Assembly (NCBI GenBank): GCA_026224825.1 | Contig: JAMFRO010000022.1 | Coordinates: 124,001 to 188,000 of the forward strand | Direction: 5' to 3' | From: a bacterium | GTDB lineage: Bacteria > Pseudomonadota > Alphaproteobacteria > Acetobacterales > Acetobacteraceae | DNA: 64,000 bases | Shown here: one piece after another, positions 24,893 to 33,788 of the stretch | Numbering within the stretch: position 1 is the stretch's first letter | How the letters are laid out: each line of letters starts with the position of its first letter | The notes under the pieces: generated by a model | The model's database searches: none | Seen by the model: the letters and a program-made list of their open reading frames with translations, nothing else | Told to the model about the DNA's origin: nothing | Program-made: the position numbers and the translations under genes

Positions 24893-26676
24893 TACCCGCT
24901 GCTGTTCTCGGTGCTGCCGGCGGCGGCCTTGGCAGGGGCCGGGGCGGCGCCGGGCACGCCGAGGAAATCGCCTTCCTCGCCGAACCAGTTGCGGAATTCC
25001 AGGAAGCCCGGAATGCCGGCGAAGGTGGAGTTGCCCGCCTTGTCGACCTCAACATGGATGACCGAAGGCTTGCCGGAGGCCAGTGCGCGCTGCACGGCCG
25101 GGCCGATATCCTCGGCCCGCTCCACATACTCACCATGCGCGCCGAAGCTGATGGCGGTTTTATCCAGCCGCACCGCATCGCCCCAGCGGGCTTCCGGCGT
25201 GGTTGTGTCCTCACCGAAATTGGCCTTGTAGGAGGCGGCCTCGATGCCCCAGGCGTGGTCCACCGCCACGATGCAGATGAGCGGCGCGTTCTTGCGCACG
25301 GCTGTTTCCAGCTCGGAGATGTGGAACAGGAAGGCGGAATCGCCGGTGAGCAGGGCCACGCGCCGGTTGGGCCCGGCGGCGAGCTGGGCGCCCAGCGCCA
25401 TGGGCAGGCCGTTGCCGATGGCACCCCAGTTGGAGCTCCACATCGCATCGCGCGGGGTAAATTGCAGCAGGGCCGAGAACCACATGCTGGCGGCCCCGCC
25501 GTCGCGCACCAGAATCGTGTCCTCGGGCAGGACTTTCGTGGCCTCGATGGCCAGGCGCCCGGTGTGGATGGGCTGGGAGGCGGTGGGAATACGGTCCGTC
25601 AGTTCCTGTTTCACGCCGTCGCGGATCTGTTTCCATTCGGCGATCTGCGAGGGCAGGGTGCGTTTCAGCCCGCCCAGTGCTTCGGTGAGCTGCGGGATGA
25701 TGTCCTTCAAATCACCCACCAGCGGCACGTCGATGGGACGGTTCACGCCGATGGCGGTGGCGTCGCGCTCGACATAGATCCATTTGCGGGCGGCATCGCC
25801 GTCCTTCCAGGCATGGCCACGGCCGTAATTCAGCGCCTCGCCCAGCTCGGTGCCGATGGCCAGCACCACATCCGAGGCGCCTGCAACCAGCGTGCCGGCG
25901 GCGGAGGAATAGGCATAGGTGCGATCCTCCAGCCCGGGCAGCACGGCTTCCACCGCGTTGGATTGCAGGACCGGGCAGTTCAGTTTGGTGGCCAGAGCCA
26001 AAGCCGCCTCGTGCTGGCGGCTGACGAACACGCCCTGGCCGAGCAGCAGCACGGGGTTTTTGGCACCCTCCAGCAACGCCACGGCTTCCTTGATGGACAG
26101 ATCATCGGCACGCTGGCGCGTCAGCCGGTAGCGGTTGGGCGGCTGTACCGGCGGCAGATTGAACTTGGCCTGCATCACGCCGAGCGGCAGCTCCACATAG
26201 GTGGGGCCGGGCACGCCGGTCATCGCCTGGCGGAACGCCTCGTGCAGAATCTCGTCGGTCTGCTCTGGATATTCGATGATGCCGATGTATTTCATCACCC
26301 CTTCGTACAGCGGCGGCTGGCTCATATACTGCATCTTGCCGCGCCGCACGCGCTGCTCGTAAAACCGCTGGCGCTGCGCCATGATGAACACGGCGGGGAT
26401 GTTCTCTTTTTTGAAGAAATTGGCCCCGGCGGTGATATTGCCGACCCCCGGCCCCTTGTTCATGCACAGCACCACGGGCTTGCCCGTCATGCGGAAAAAC
26501 CCGTCCGCGGTAAGGGCGGCGGCCTGCTCGTGATGCGGCGAGACAATCTCCATGCCGCGCTTCTCGGCCTCGATGAACATGCCGAAGAAGCTGGGATCGG
26601 GGATGCCGAATAATTTGTCGATGCCTTCAGCCTGGATGAGATCGAGGAGGCGTTCGTACATGGTTTGCTGCGGCAT
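24889..26676 (-). CDS. ThDP-dependent enzyme of the acetolactate synthase/decarboxylase superfamily
   Basis: 595 residues, three-domain POX/AHAS architecture: N-terminal Pyr domain with the activating Glu in SPHHEQAAALTADG, central domain (NPVLLLGQGV), C-terminal PP domain. The ThDP/Mg motif is unusual: GDSAFLF..., then VDHAWG where most relatives have GDG and NN. GDS also occurs in oxalyl-CoA decarboxylases, but the Asp-His pair is distinctive. Start 26676 has AAGGAA upstream. No partner gene identifies the substrate; a decarboxylase or carboligase role is inferred. Confidence 0.88.
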   Translation of the reverse strand: MPQQTMYERLLDLIQAEGIDKLFGIPDPSFFGMFIEAEKRGMEIVSPHHEQAAALTADGFFRMTGKPVVLCMNKGPGVGNITAGANFFKKENIPAVFIMAQRQRFYEQRVRRGKMQYMSQPPLYEGVMKYIGIIEYPEQTDEILHEAFRQAMTGVPGPTYVELPLGVMQAKFNLPPVQPPNRYRLTRQRADDLSIKEAVALLEGAKNPVLLLGQGVFVSRQHEAALALATKLNCPVLQSNAVEAVLPGLEDRTYAYSSAAGTLVAGASDVVLAIGTELGEALNYGRGHAWKDGDAARKWIYVERDATAIGVNRPIDVPLVGDLKDIIPQLTEALGGLKRTLPSQIAEWKQIRDGVKQELTDRIPTASQPIHTGRLAIEATKVLPEDTILVRDGGAASMWFSALLQFTPRDAMWSSNWGAIGNGLPMALGAQLAAGPNRRVALLTGDSAFLFHISELETAVRKNAPLICIVAVDHAWGIEAASYKANFGEDTTTPEARWGDAVRLDKTAISFGAHGEYVERAEDIGPAVQRALASGKPSVIHVEVDKAGNSTFAGIPGFLEFRNWFGEEGDFLGVPGAAPAPAKAAAGSTENSSGY

Positions 26677-27107
26677 GGCTTGGAGATTCCTTGGCGTATG
26701 GTTCCGTCGTCTGGGCGCCATTCAGCGCATACGCGGGCTGGTGGCAAGGGTTGGGCGGGACGGGATTTCGGCCTGGCGAGCCCAAAATGACGGTGCTGTT
26801 CTCGGGCTCATCTTTGCTTTGTGCGAAAGCGGGGCATTTTTATCGTCCCATGCTGGCATCCGGCCTAATACATAACCTCGCCACTTTACTTTCCATAATA
26901 TAGATTCTGCGATTTAAAGACGCGCGCATATCCCACGCCCTCAACCCCAGCACCCGTCGCTCAGCTCCAGCTTGCGTGGCGGCGCGGAAACCCTGGCGGA
27001 TAACACCTCCTCCTCGTCGAAGATCGGGGGTTTACGGGGCGCCAGTGGCGTTCGACGCACGCGCCCTGGGTGTTGCGTGCGTCGTATCGCCGTGAGCGCA
27101 TGCTCTG
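26677..27107. other. 431-bp non-coding gap
   Basis: Lies between the start of the ThDP gene and the end of dmeF, both on the minus strand. An AT-rich stretch at about 26868-26920 would suit the ThDP gene promoter, which otherwise has no room. No credible gene is seen; open frames here are extensions of neighbours. The dmeF end holds the hairpin listed at 27053. Confidence 0.6.
27053..27084 (-). terminator. Hairpin downstream of dmeF
   Basis: Ten-bp stem CGACGCACGC/GCGTGCGTCG (27053-27062 with 27075-27084), 12-nt loop, 23 bases after the dmeF stop. No T run follows in the minus direction, so termination is inferred from position. Confidence 0.55.
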
Positions 27108-28325
27108 CTAGCCCTGGCGCACTTCCACGGTGAGATGCGAGAGCGCGCGGAAGCGGGCCAGTTTGGCGCGGTAGTATTCCGTGCCGCGCGGCTTGTTCGT
27201 GCCCACGCAGAGTATGGCGCCCAGATGCCCCGGCCCCAGCCGCCAGAGGTGCAGATCGGCCAGCGTATCGCCGTCGGCCTCGATGGTGCTGCGCAGTTTT
27301 TCCGCCATGGCGCGGTCGGGGTTCATGTCCAGCAATATGCCGCCGGTGTCGCGGATCAGCCCGAGGGCCCAACTGGCGATGACGAGCGCGCCGATGATGC
27401 CGGCGAGCGGATCCATCCAGAGCCAGCCGAAGAATTTGGCCAGCAGCAGGCCGATGATGACCAGCACCGAGACGGCGGCATCGGCGATGACATGCACCAC
27501 GGCGGCGCGCATGTTGTTGTCGCGCCCGGTTTTGGTTTCGGCGTGGTGGTGCTCCTCGAATGCCACCGAAGTTTTTTCAGCGCCGATATGCACATTGGCG
27601 GTGAATTCATGCGGCTCCGGAATATCCGCGCCGGATTCCAGGAACAGGCCTTTGGCTTCCATGGTGAAAACCTGGCTGGTACCATCCGGCCGCTCGGTTT
27701 CGATGCTGACGGCACCGGCGGGCAGCGGGGCGGTATTGGCATAGAGGCGGAAACGCGGCGGTGCGCCGTCTTCGAAAATATCCAGGGTCAGTGTGCCGTC
27801 GCGGGTGGTTACCGGCTTGCTCTCGTCATGCTCGTGCTCCTCATGCGCATGGCCGTGGGAGTGCCCGTGGCTATGCCCCTCCCCGCCGCCGCTCAGCAGC
27901 CAGGCGGAGAGGATGTTCACGACCAGCCCGAGGCAGGCGATGGGAATCGCCTCGGCGAAATGGATCTGCACCGGGGCGAAAATACGGCTGATGGCCTCGT
28001 AGCCGATGAGGATGGAGATCATGGCCAGGATGATGGCGGAGCAGAAGCCGGCGAGGTCGCCGAACTTGCCGGTGCCGAAGGTGAAGCGGGTATCCGCGGC
28101 ATGCTTGCGGGCAAGGCTGTAGGCCAGCGCTGCAAGCAATAAGGCCCCGGCATGGGTGCTCATATGCAGCCCGTCGGCGATGAGGGCGATGGAGCCGTAC
28201 CAGTAGCCGCCGACGATCTCGATCACCATCATGGCGGCGCAGAGCCAGACCACGCGCCAACTGCGGTTCTCGCTCTGTTTATGCGCGGCACCGAGAAAGA
28301 TGTGGTCGTGGGGAAAATCGTTCAT
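27108..28325 (-). CDS. dmeF: CDF-family Co/Ni efflux transporter DmeF
   Basis: Cation diffusion facilitator exporting divalent metal from cytoplasm to periplasm. 405 residues, six membrane spans. The His-rich loop after span 4 (about residues 144-165, repeated HSHGH/HAHEEHEHDE) is followed by a roughly 100-residue extracytoplasmic-looking beta insert and a second EEHHH motif before span 5, the layout of DmeF rather than CzcD. Metal-site His/Asp pairs are in spans 2 (GLHMSTHAGALL) and 5 (HVIADAAVS). It is 7 bp downstream of the RcnR-type repressor, a standard dmeRF operon. Confidence 0.9.
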   Translation of the reverse strand: MNDFPHDHIFLGAAHKQSENRSWRVVWLCAAMMVIEIVGGYWYGSIALIADGLHMSTHAGALLLAALAYSLARKHAADTRFTFGTGKFGDLAGFCSAIILAMISILIGYEAISRIFAPVQIHFAEAIPIACLGLVVNILSAWLLSGGGEGHSHGHSHGHAHEEHEHDESKPVTTRDGTLTLDIFEDGAPPRFRLYANTAPLPAGAVSIETERPDGTSQVFTMEAKGLFLESGADIPEPHEFTANVHIGAEKTSVAFEEHHHAETKTGRDNNMRAAVVHVIADAAVSVLVIIGLLLAKFFGWLWMDPLAGIIGALVIASWALGLIRDTGGILLDMNPDRAMAEKLRSTIEADGDTLADLHLWRLGPGHLGAILCVGTNKPRGTEYYRAKLARFRALSHLTVEVRQG

Positions 28326-28332
28326 CTCGGCC

Positions 28333-28611
28333 TCACTTCAAATAGCTGCGGACGACGTCCAGTAATTGTTCCACCGCATCTTCATCCAGCGCGGTGGGGT
28401 GTTTTTCGGCATCGACCAGATGGGTGCGCACATGCTCCTCCACCACCTCGGCCATCAGCCCGGCCATGGCACCGCGCGCCGCCGCGATGAGATGCATTAC
28501 CGGCTCGCAGGCAGCATCGCCATCCAGCGCGCGCTCGATGGCCTCCACCTGGCCTTTGATGCGCCGCACCCGGGCGAGCAGCTTTTTCTTCTCATGGATG
28601 GTGTGGGTCAT
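28333..28611 (-). CDS. dmeR: RcnR/CsoR-family Co/Ni-responsive repressor DmeR
   Basis: All-helical metalloregulator, 92 residues. The RcnR Co/Ni ligand set is exactly conserved: His3, Cys35, His60 and His64, with the free N-terminus as the usual extra ligand; this separates it from Cu(I) CsoR and formaldehyde FrmR. MTHTIHEKKKLLARVRRIKGQ matches the start of RcnR. It would repress dmeRF until Co or Ni binds. The G-tract operator lies 17 bp upstream of its start. Confidence 0.92.
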   Translation of the reverse strand: MTHTIHEKKKLLARVRRIKGQVEAIERALDGDAACEPVMHLIAAARGAMAGLMAEVVEEHVRTHLVDAEKHPTALDEDAVEQLLDVVRSYLK

Positions 28612-28617
28612 GCGGGC

Positions 28618-28645
28618 TTATAACATAGGGGGGGTACCTATACCA
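28618..28645. promoter_or_regulatory. DmeR/RcnR-type G-tract operator
   Basis: A run of seven G (28628-28634) flanked by ATA and TACC, within outer TATAA and TATA steps: read on the minus strand GGTATAGGTACCCCCCCTAT then GTTATA. This agrees with the A-form-inducing C/G tract with AT flanks known for RcnR and DmeR operators (established for E. coli rcn and Agrobacterium dme). It overlaps the likely promoter or leader of dmeR. Confidence 0.85.
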
Positions 28646-28711
28646 GTGGCATCACATGACCGTCGGGTGAAAGCTTCACGGCGCCTGCGTTTCGCGCCTA
28701 TGTTGGGGCAA

Positions 28712-29029
28712 ATGTCCGAGACAAAAACGCCCGCACTGCCGCCTGCCCTCAGTCCTGCTTTGTGTGCGAAGCTTGGTCGGCTGTTCACACCGGAAGATGT
28801 CAACCAAGCCTGTGACCTTCTCCAAACCGGCTGCGGCAACGCTCTTCCGCTGGTGAGTTCAGATGAGCAAATCGAGCGTATCCGCAGTGCCGTGCTGAAA
28901 ATGAGCTGCGGTTCGCTTACCCGGCTGATCGCAGCAATTGCCCATGCTCAGGCCGATTGGCGTGATACCCTAGTTGGCGTGGGCTTTGCCGATGACGCGC
29001 GCCAGCATTTGGCCTGGCTGGAAGCATAA
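28712..29029 (+). CDS. Small hypothetical protein
   Basis: 105 residues from ATG 28712 (MSETKTPALPPALSPAL), or 109 from ATG 28700. Predicted soluble and helical; LFTPEDVNQACDLLQTGCGNALP and ADWRDTLVGVGFADD look like genuine protein sequence, and codon use is that of the neighbours. No known family is recognised. GGGG lies only three bases before the ATG, an unusually short spacing. The NUDIX gene starts 6 bp after its stop, so the two are probably cotranscribed. Divergent from dmeR, so it shares the region holding the metal operator. Confidence 0.65.
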   Translation: MSETKTPALPPALSPALCAKLGRLFTPEDVNQACDLLQTGCGNALPLVSSDEQIERIRSAVLKMSCGSLTRLIAAIAHAQADWRDTLVGVGFADDARQHLAWLEA

Positions 29030-29035
29030 CAGGAT

Positions 29036-29791
29036 ATGACCACTCCCACTGAACTCCCGCCCGCCATCCCCGCCGCCACGCTCATATTATTCGATGAAAG
29101 TGAGGCGGGGGCGCCGCTGCATCTTATGCTTGAGCGCAGTGCCACCATGGCGTTCATGCCCGGCGCGCTGGTGTTTCCGGGCGGGCGGATAGAGCCCGGC
29201 GACCGGGCGCTGGCCGCGGCCTTCAATGCGCCGGATGCTGAGGATGCGGCAGCGCGTGTGGCGGCCATCCGCGAGACTTTGGAGGAGGTGGGCATTGCCG
29301 TGGGCATCCGCCCTGCCCCCGATGCCGCCACCATCACCGCCTGGCGCGCGGCGCTGAAGGGTAAAACCGAGTTCAGCGCGCTGTTGGGCGCGGATTACAG
29401 CCTCGATCTGGCGGCGTTGGTCCCCTTCGCGCATTGGCTGCCCAAGCTCCCCTCCCCGCGCCGGTTCGAAACGCGCTTCTATCTGGCCCGGCGCGAGAGC
29501 GATGCGGTGGCGGCGCATGATGAGGACGAGGCAACGCATCATCTATGGCTAAGTGCCGCCCAGGCGTTGGAGGACGGAAGTGCCGGACGGCACACGCTGA
29601 TGTTCCCGACCATGGCCAATCTGGAACGCCTCAAAGCCCACCCCAGCTTTGCCTTGGCGCAGGCGCATGTGGCGGCAACCCCGGTACAGCTCATCTCGCC
29701 GCGGTTGCACGAGGAAAATGGCACCCGAACCCTAAGCATCCCCGAAGGCCTCGGCTACCCGGTGACCTCCACCGTGCTGCGAGGGGGGTAA
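29036..29791 (+). CDS. NUDIX hydrolase, NUDT19-like
   Basis: 251 residues. The NUDIX box is split by an insertion: FPGGRIEPGD, then about 20 residues, then AAIRETLEEVGI, the arrangement of the NUDT7/NUDT19 group that hydrolyses CoA and related dinucleotides. The REtLEEvG glutamates that bind magnesium are intact. The rest fits a NUDT19-type C-terminal extension. The product is presumably cytosolic. CoA diphosphatase activity is inferred from family. Confidence 0.87.
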   Translation: MTTPTELPPAIPAATLILFDESEAGAPLHLMLERSATMAFMPGALVFPGGRIEPGDRALAAAFNAPDAEDAAARVAAIRETLEEVGIAVGIRPAPDAATITAWRAALKGKTEFSALLGADYSLDLAALVPFAHWLPKLPSPRRFETRFYLARRESDAVAAHDEDEATHHLWLSAAQALEDGSAGRHTLMFPTMANLERLKAHPSFALAQAHVAATPVQLISPRLHEENGTRTLSIPEGLGYPVTSTVLRGG

Positions 29792-29835
29792 AAAGAGACC
29801 AGGCACAAAGACCGGGGCTCTACCCTGGCCTTTTT
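29790..29835. terminator. Bidirectional terminator-like hairpin
   Basis: AAAAAG..ACCAGG at 29790-29803 pairs imperfectly with CCTGGCCTTTTT at 29824-29835, between the stops of two convergent genes. A-run and T-run on the outer sides allow action in both directions. Confidence 0.6.
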
Positions 29836-30262
29836 ACCACACCGTAGCGCTACCGGGGGCTTCGACCTGGATCAGCACGCGGCGGGAGAATTGGGCGGGG
29901 GTGCCGTCCGGGATGGCGGTGGCGGATACCACGCCCACGGCGCGCACCTTGATGCGTTCGCGGGCCACGCCGTCGGCCACCAGTTGGTCGGCCACCTGCT
30001 GGGCGCGGGTTTCGGAGATGTATTTATTTGCCGTGGCGCTGCCGGTGCTGTCCGCGGCACCTGTGACCACCACGCGGGCGGTGGGGGTGGCCTGGGCCGC
30101 CTGTGCGGCGCTGGCTATGGCGGAGGTGGCATGGTCGTCAAGGGCTGCGGACCAGGGCTCGAAGAACACCGGGGTTGCAGGCGGCAGGGCGGCCGGCGGG
30201 GTGGTTGTGGCCGCACAGCCGGCCAGGGCCGCCAGCACCGCAATGCTCAGAATACGCTTCAT
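29834..30262 (-). CDS. OmpA-like C-terminal domain lipoprotein
   Basis: 142 residues. Start 30262 has GGAGG at good spacing; signal peptide and lipobox are MKRILSIAVLAALAGC (Cys16). The mature part is an OmpA/Pal-like peptidoglycan-binding module: FFEPWSAALDDHA, VVVTGAADSTGSATANKYISETRAQQVADQL, and an SRRVLIQV end. The usual NxxLSxxRA Asp/Arg pair appears as Asp in GAADSTG and Arg in SETRA. It probably tethers the outer membrane to the cell wall. Confidence 0.85.
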   Translation of the reverse strand: MKRILSIAVLAALAGCAATTTPPAALPPATPVFFEPWSAALDDHATSAIASAAQAAQATPTARVVVTGAADSTGSATANKYISETRAQQVADQLVADGVARERIKVRAVGVVSATAIPDGTPAQFSRRVLIQVEAPGSATVW

Positions 30263-30429
30263 TCCCGCCTCCATTTTGTTAGCCTGCAATCATTTCGGGG
30301 CAGTGCGGGGCTCTGTCAATGTGTAAAGCCGATGATGCGGCCCTCGGCGGGGGCATCGTTCGTTATGCGGCATTCAAACCGGGCACCCCCCTTCCCTGCA
30401 CCCGGTTTGCGTGAGATATACGGGTTTTA

Positions 30430-31356
30430 ATGGCATCATTAAAACATCTGCTCGGGATCGAGGGGCTCAACCCGGTCTCCGTGACCAATCTGCTGGACCT
30501 GGCCGAGAGCTATGTACTGCTCAACCGCTCCGGTAAAACCCAGCGTGATTCTCTGCGTGGCCGCACGCTGATCAATTTGTTTTTTGAGGACAGCACCCGC
30601 ACGCGCACCAGCTTCGAGCTGGCCGGGCGGCGTTTGGGTGCCGATGTGGTGAACATGTCCGTCGCCACCTCCTCCGTGACCAAGGGTGAGACGCTGCTAG
30701 ATACGGCGGCGACGCTGAATGCGATGAATTGCGACCTGCTGGTGGTGCGCCACAACCGCTCCGGCGCACCCGCGCTTTTGGCCGAGAAGGTCACGGCATC
30801 GGTGATCAACGCCGGCGACGGCACGCATGAGCACCCGACCCAGGCGCTGCTGGATGCGCTGACCATGCGCCGGCACAAGGGGCGGATTTCCGGGCTTACC
30901 GTGGCCATCTGCGGCGATATCGCCCATTCCCGCGTGGCGCGTTCGAATATTCTGCTCCTGACCATGATGGGCAATTTCGTCCGCCTCATCGGCCCCCCTA
31001 CCCTGCTGCCCGGCGGTATCGGGATTAACGGGGTGGAGGTGTTCCACTCGATGGAGGAAGGGCTGAAAGGCGCTGACATCGTGATGGCGCTGCGGCTGCA
31101 GAAGGAGCGCATGTCCGGCGGCATGGTGCCCTCTTCCCGCGAGTTCTTCACCTATTACGGGCTGGACCGGAAGAAGCTCGCCTATGCCAAGCCCGATGCG
31201 CTGGTGATGCACCCCGGCCCGATGAACCGGGGCGTGGAGATCGACAGCGATATTGCCGATGATGCCGCGCGCTCGCTGATTAAGGAGCAGGTGGAGATGG
31301 GGGTGGCCGTGCGCATGGCCGTGCTCGATACGCTGGCCAGGAGCACCAACTGGTGA
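30430..31356 (+). CDS. pyrB: Aspartate carbamoyltransferase catalytic subunit
   Basis: Second step of pyrimidine synthesis. 308 residues. Carbamoyl-phosphate loop STRT at about 55-58 ([19 protein letters not shown]), HPTQ in EHPTQALLD, and the Asp-side loop in the C-domain ([10 protein letters not shown]). Ends with a 4-bp overlap (GTGA) into the pyrC homologue. First gene of a pyrB-pyrC-plsY run; its promoter must lie in the 140 bp after the OmpA-like gene. Confidence 0.96.
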   Translation: MASLKHLLGIEGLNPVSVTNLLDLAESYVLLNRSGKTQRDSLRGRTLINLFFEDSTRTRTSFELAGRRLGADVVNMSVATSSVTKGETLLDTAATLNAMNCDLLVVRHNRSGAPALLAEKVTASVINAGDGTHEHPTQALLDALTMRRHKGRISGLTVAICGDIAHSRVARSNILLLTMMGNFVRLIGPPTLLPGGIGINGVEVFHSMEEGLKGADIVMALRLQKERMSGGMVPSSREFFTYYGLDRKKLAYAKPDALVMHPGPMNRGVEIDSDIADDAARSLIKEQVEMGVAVRMAVLDTLARSTNW

Positions 31357-32627
31357 GTATTGTATTCCGCAAAATCAGCTATTTGGATGAGGCTGCTCAG
31401 GCCTTGGTTGAGGGTGACCTGCTGGTGCGGGATGGGCGCATTGCGGATTTTGGCCAGAATCTCGGCCGGCCGGATGGAGCGGAAATCATCGAGGCCGAGG
31501 GCGCGGTGTTATCTCCCGGGCTGGTGGATATCCGCGCCTCGCTCGGCGAGCCGGGGTTTGAGTATCGCGAGACCATCGCCAGTGCCGCCATTGCGGCGGC
31601 GGCGGGCGGGATCACCAGCATCGCCGTGCTGCCGGATTCAGCGCCGCCCATCGATGATCCGGCGCTGGTGCATCTGATCATCGCGCGCGGGCTGGAGACG
31701 GGCAGCGTGAGCCTGCTGCCCTATGCCGCCGCGACGCGCGGGCTGAATGGCGAGGAGCTGGCGGAATACGGGCTGCTCAAGGCGGCGGGGGCTGTGGCGT
31801 TTACCGATGGCGGCAAAACCATCGCCTCCTCGCGGCTGATGCGGCTGGCGCTCTCCTACGCCTCGGGTTTTGGCGCGCGGATTGTGCAGCACCCCGAGGA
31901 TTTCGAGCTGGCCAAGGGCGGTGCCGCCACCGCTGGCGCTAGGGCCACATGGATGGGCCTGCCCGGCATCCCCGCCGCTGCCGAGGCCATCTGCGTGGCG
32001 CGCGACATACGCCTGGCCGAGCTGACCGGCGGGGCGGTGCATTTTGCGCATGTAACCACCGGCGAAGCGCTGGCACTGATCCGCGTGGCCAAGGACAAGG
32101 GGCTGCGCGTGACCTGCGATACCGCCCCCCCGTATTTCGACCTGAACGAGACCGCCATCGGCGATTACCGCACCTATTCCAAGCTTTCGCCCCCGCTGCG
32201 CGATGAGGCTGACCGGCTGGCTGTGGTGGAGGGGCTGAAGGACGGCACGATCGACGCCATCGCCTCCGACCACCAGCCGCGCGATGCGGATGACAAGCGC
32301 CTGCCCTTTGCCGATGCCTCGCCGGGCGGCTCTGGGCTCGCGACATTGCTGGGAATTACGCTGGTGCAGGTGCAAAATGGTGCCCTGACATTGCCGCAGG
32401 CGCTGGCGCTGCTGACCAAAAAACCGGCTGCATGGCTGGGCATCGAGGCCGGGGTGATCGCGCGCGGCCGGCCGGCGGATCTGACCCTGTTCCACCCGGA
32501 GCGGAGCTGGTTCGTGCAGGCCGGCAAACTGCCCGGCAAAGCGCAGAATACCCCGTTCGATGGGCGCGCGCTCGAAGGTGTCGTACTCGGGACATGGAAA
32601 GCCGGTAGAAGGGTATTTGGCCAATGA
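31353..32627 (+). CDS. pyrC: Dihydroorotase-like protein lacking zinc ligands (PyrC')
   Basis: 424 residues with the full dihydroorotase fold but an altered active site. The D-x-H-x-H motif is [10 protein letters not shown] (His to Arg and His to Ser), and the CPH motif is [18 protein letters not shown] and AHVTT remain. Such non-catalytic partners are known next to pyrB in Pseudomonas (PyrC') and many Alphaproteobacteria, where they assemble with the transcarbamoylase; the true dihydroorotase should lie elsewhere. GTG start overlapping pyrB; stop overlaps plsY. Confidence 0.9.
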   Translation: MSIVFRKISYLDEAAQALVEGDLLVRDGRIADFGQNLGRPDGAEIIEAEGAVLSPGLVDIRASLGEPGFEYRETIASAAIAAAAGGITSIAVLPDSAPPIDDPALVHLIIARGLETGSVSLLPYAAATRGLNGEELAEYGLLKAAGAVAFTDGGKTIASSRLMRLALSYASGFGARIVQHPEDFELAKGGAATAGARATWMGLPGIPAAAEAICVARDIRLAELTGGAVHFAHVTTGEALALIRVAKDKGLRVTCDTAPPYFDLNETAIGDYRTYSKLSPPLRDEADRLAVVEGLKDGTIDAIASDHQPRDADDKRLPFADASPGGSGLATLLGITLVQVQNGALTLPQALALLTKKPAAWLGIEAGVIARGRPADLTLFHPERSWFVQAGKLPGKAQNTPFDGRALEGVVLGTWKAGRRVFGQ

Positions 32628-33214
32628 TTTATCTTCTTATTGCCGCCTTCGCCTATCTGCTGGGCAGCATCCCCTTCGGGCTGGTGCTCACCCGTCTGGC
32701 GGGGTTAGGGGATATCCGTGCCATCGGCTCGGGCAATATAGGTGCCACCAACGTGCTGCGCACCGGCAATAAATGGCTGGCGGCAGCCACATTGCTGCTC
32801 GATGGCGGCAAAGGCTGGCTGGCGGTGGCCTGGATCCAGGGCTACGGCCATGGCGGTGTGGCGCTGGCGGCGATTGCCGTGTTTCTCGGCCATCTCTTCC
32901 CCCTCTGGCTGCGGTTCAAAGGCGGCAAGGGTGTGGCCACCGGCTTCGGCATTTTCTTCGCACTGGCCTGGCCGCTGGGTGCCATAAGCTGCGCCGCCTG
33001 GCTGCTCACGGCGGTGGTGTTCCGCTTTTCCTCACTCGCGGCGCTGGTGGCTTACGCGCTGGCCCCGGTGTTGGCGTATTTTCTCACCGGCTCGTGGAAA
33101 ACCGTGGCGCTGGCGCTGGTCATCGCGGCACTGGTGTATTGGAAGCATCGGGCCAATATCGCCCGGCTGCTGAGGGGCGAAGAGCCGAGGATCGGGAAGA
33201 AGGCGGCGGCGTAG
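32624..33214 (+). CDS. plsY: Acyl-phosphate:glycerol-3-phosphate acyltransferase
   Basis: Integral inner-membrane enzyme starting phospholipid synthesis. 196 residues, five or so membrane spans. The three cytosolic motifs are present: SIPFGLVLTR, GSGNIGATNVLR and KGGKGVATGFG. ATG overlaps the preceding stop by 4 bp. In related genomes dprA follows directly; here 2.5 kb of unrelated genes intervene. Confidence 0.95.
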   Translation: MIYLLIAAFAYLLGSIPFGLVLTRLAGLGDIRAIGSGNIGATNVLRTGNKWLAAATLLLDGGKGWLAVAWIQGYGHGGVALAAIAVFLGHLFPLWLRFKGGKGVATGFGIFFALAWPLGAISCAAWLLTAVVFRFSSLAALVAYALAPVLAYFLTGSWKTVALALVIAALVYWKHRANIARLLRGEEPRIGKKAAA

Positions 33215-33455
33215 GTAGCGTCTCGGTTTGAATTTCCGCTTCCGACCCACGTCGGGCATAGGCCGGTTCCGGAGGTGATCTCGGGAGCGGACGTTCAGCG
33301 TCATCCTAAGCCGACAGCAACGCGCCCAACATGGCCATAGCCCAGGCCGGCGCAACTGCCCTACACCAGCCGTTCGTTCATGCCTTTTCACCCATCCCGG
33401 AACCTGCTTATATTGCGCTATCGATCAGAGGATTCTTCGTGGTGCGAGTCATGTC

Positions 33456-33788
33456 ATGACCGGATCAGAATGGGTGGCAACTCTCTCACTTGATCGGGGG
33501 CGGGGGGGAGCAGTCGTATTTTTGTCACTTTTTGCTTCCGGGGTTGAGGCGGCGAGCGACGTCACGATGACAGGGGCAGGCGTCACCATCCGCCGGAACG
33601 TTGCGGCTGGGCGCGGCCAGCTGGACTTGGTGGTGACCATCGACACGGACGCCCCCATTGGCTGGCGGGATATCGAGCTGTCGTTCGGTGCGGAGCGGCG
33701 CCGCGTGCCACTTGCCTTCGAGATTCTCGGCCGGGCCTCGTCGGGCGGCTGGAGCGCTTGGCCGGGTATTGGAGGTCATCTGATCTGA
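33456..33788 (+). CDS. Hypothetical protein, first gene of inserted cassette
   Basis: 110 residues, not recognised. The body (about 33-95) alternates hydrophobic and polar residues, suggesting a small beta-sandwich: DVTMTGAGVTIRRNVAAG, LDLVVTIDTDAPIGWRDIELSFGAERR. The first about 30 residues include VVFLSLFASGVEA, which could be a weak signal or a start too far upstream. No good ribosome site. The stop overlaps the next gene's ATG by one base (TGATG), a translational coupling that supports both as genes. Confidence 0.6.
   Translation: MTGSEWVATLSLDRGRGGAVVFLSLFASGVEAASDVTMTGAGVTIRRNVAAGRGQLDLVVTIDTDAPIGWRDIELSFGAERRRVPLAFEILGRASSGGWSAWPGIGGHLI

Noticed and set aside
24547-26613. A 688-residue plus-strand open frame
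   Set aside because: Only the first about 90 residues match the PilZ-like paralogue; the rest is the complement of the ThDP gene, reached through the frameshift.
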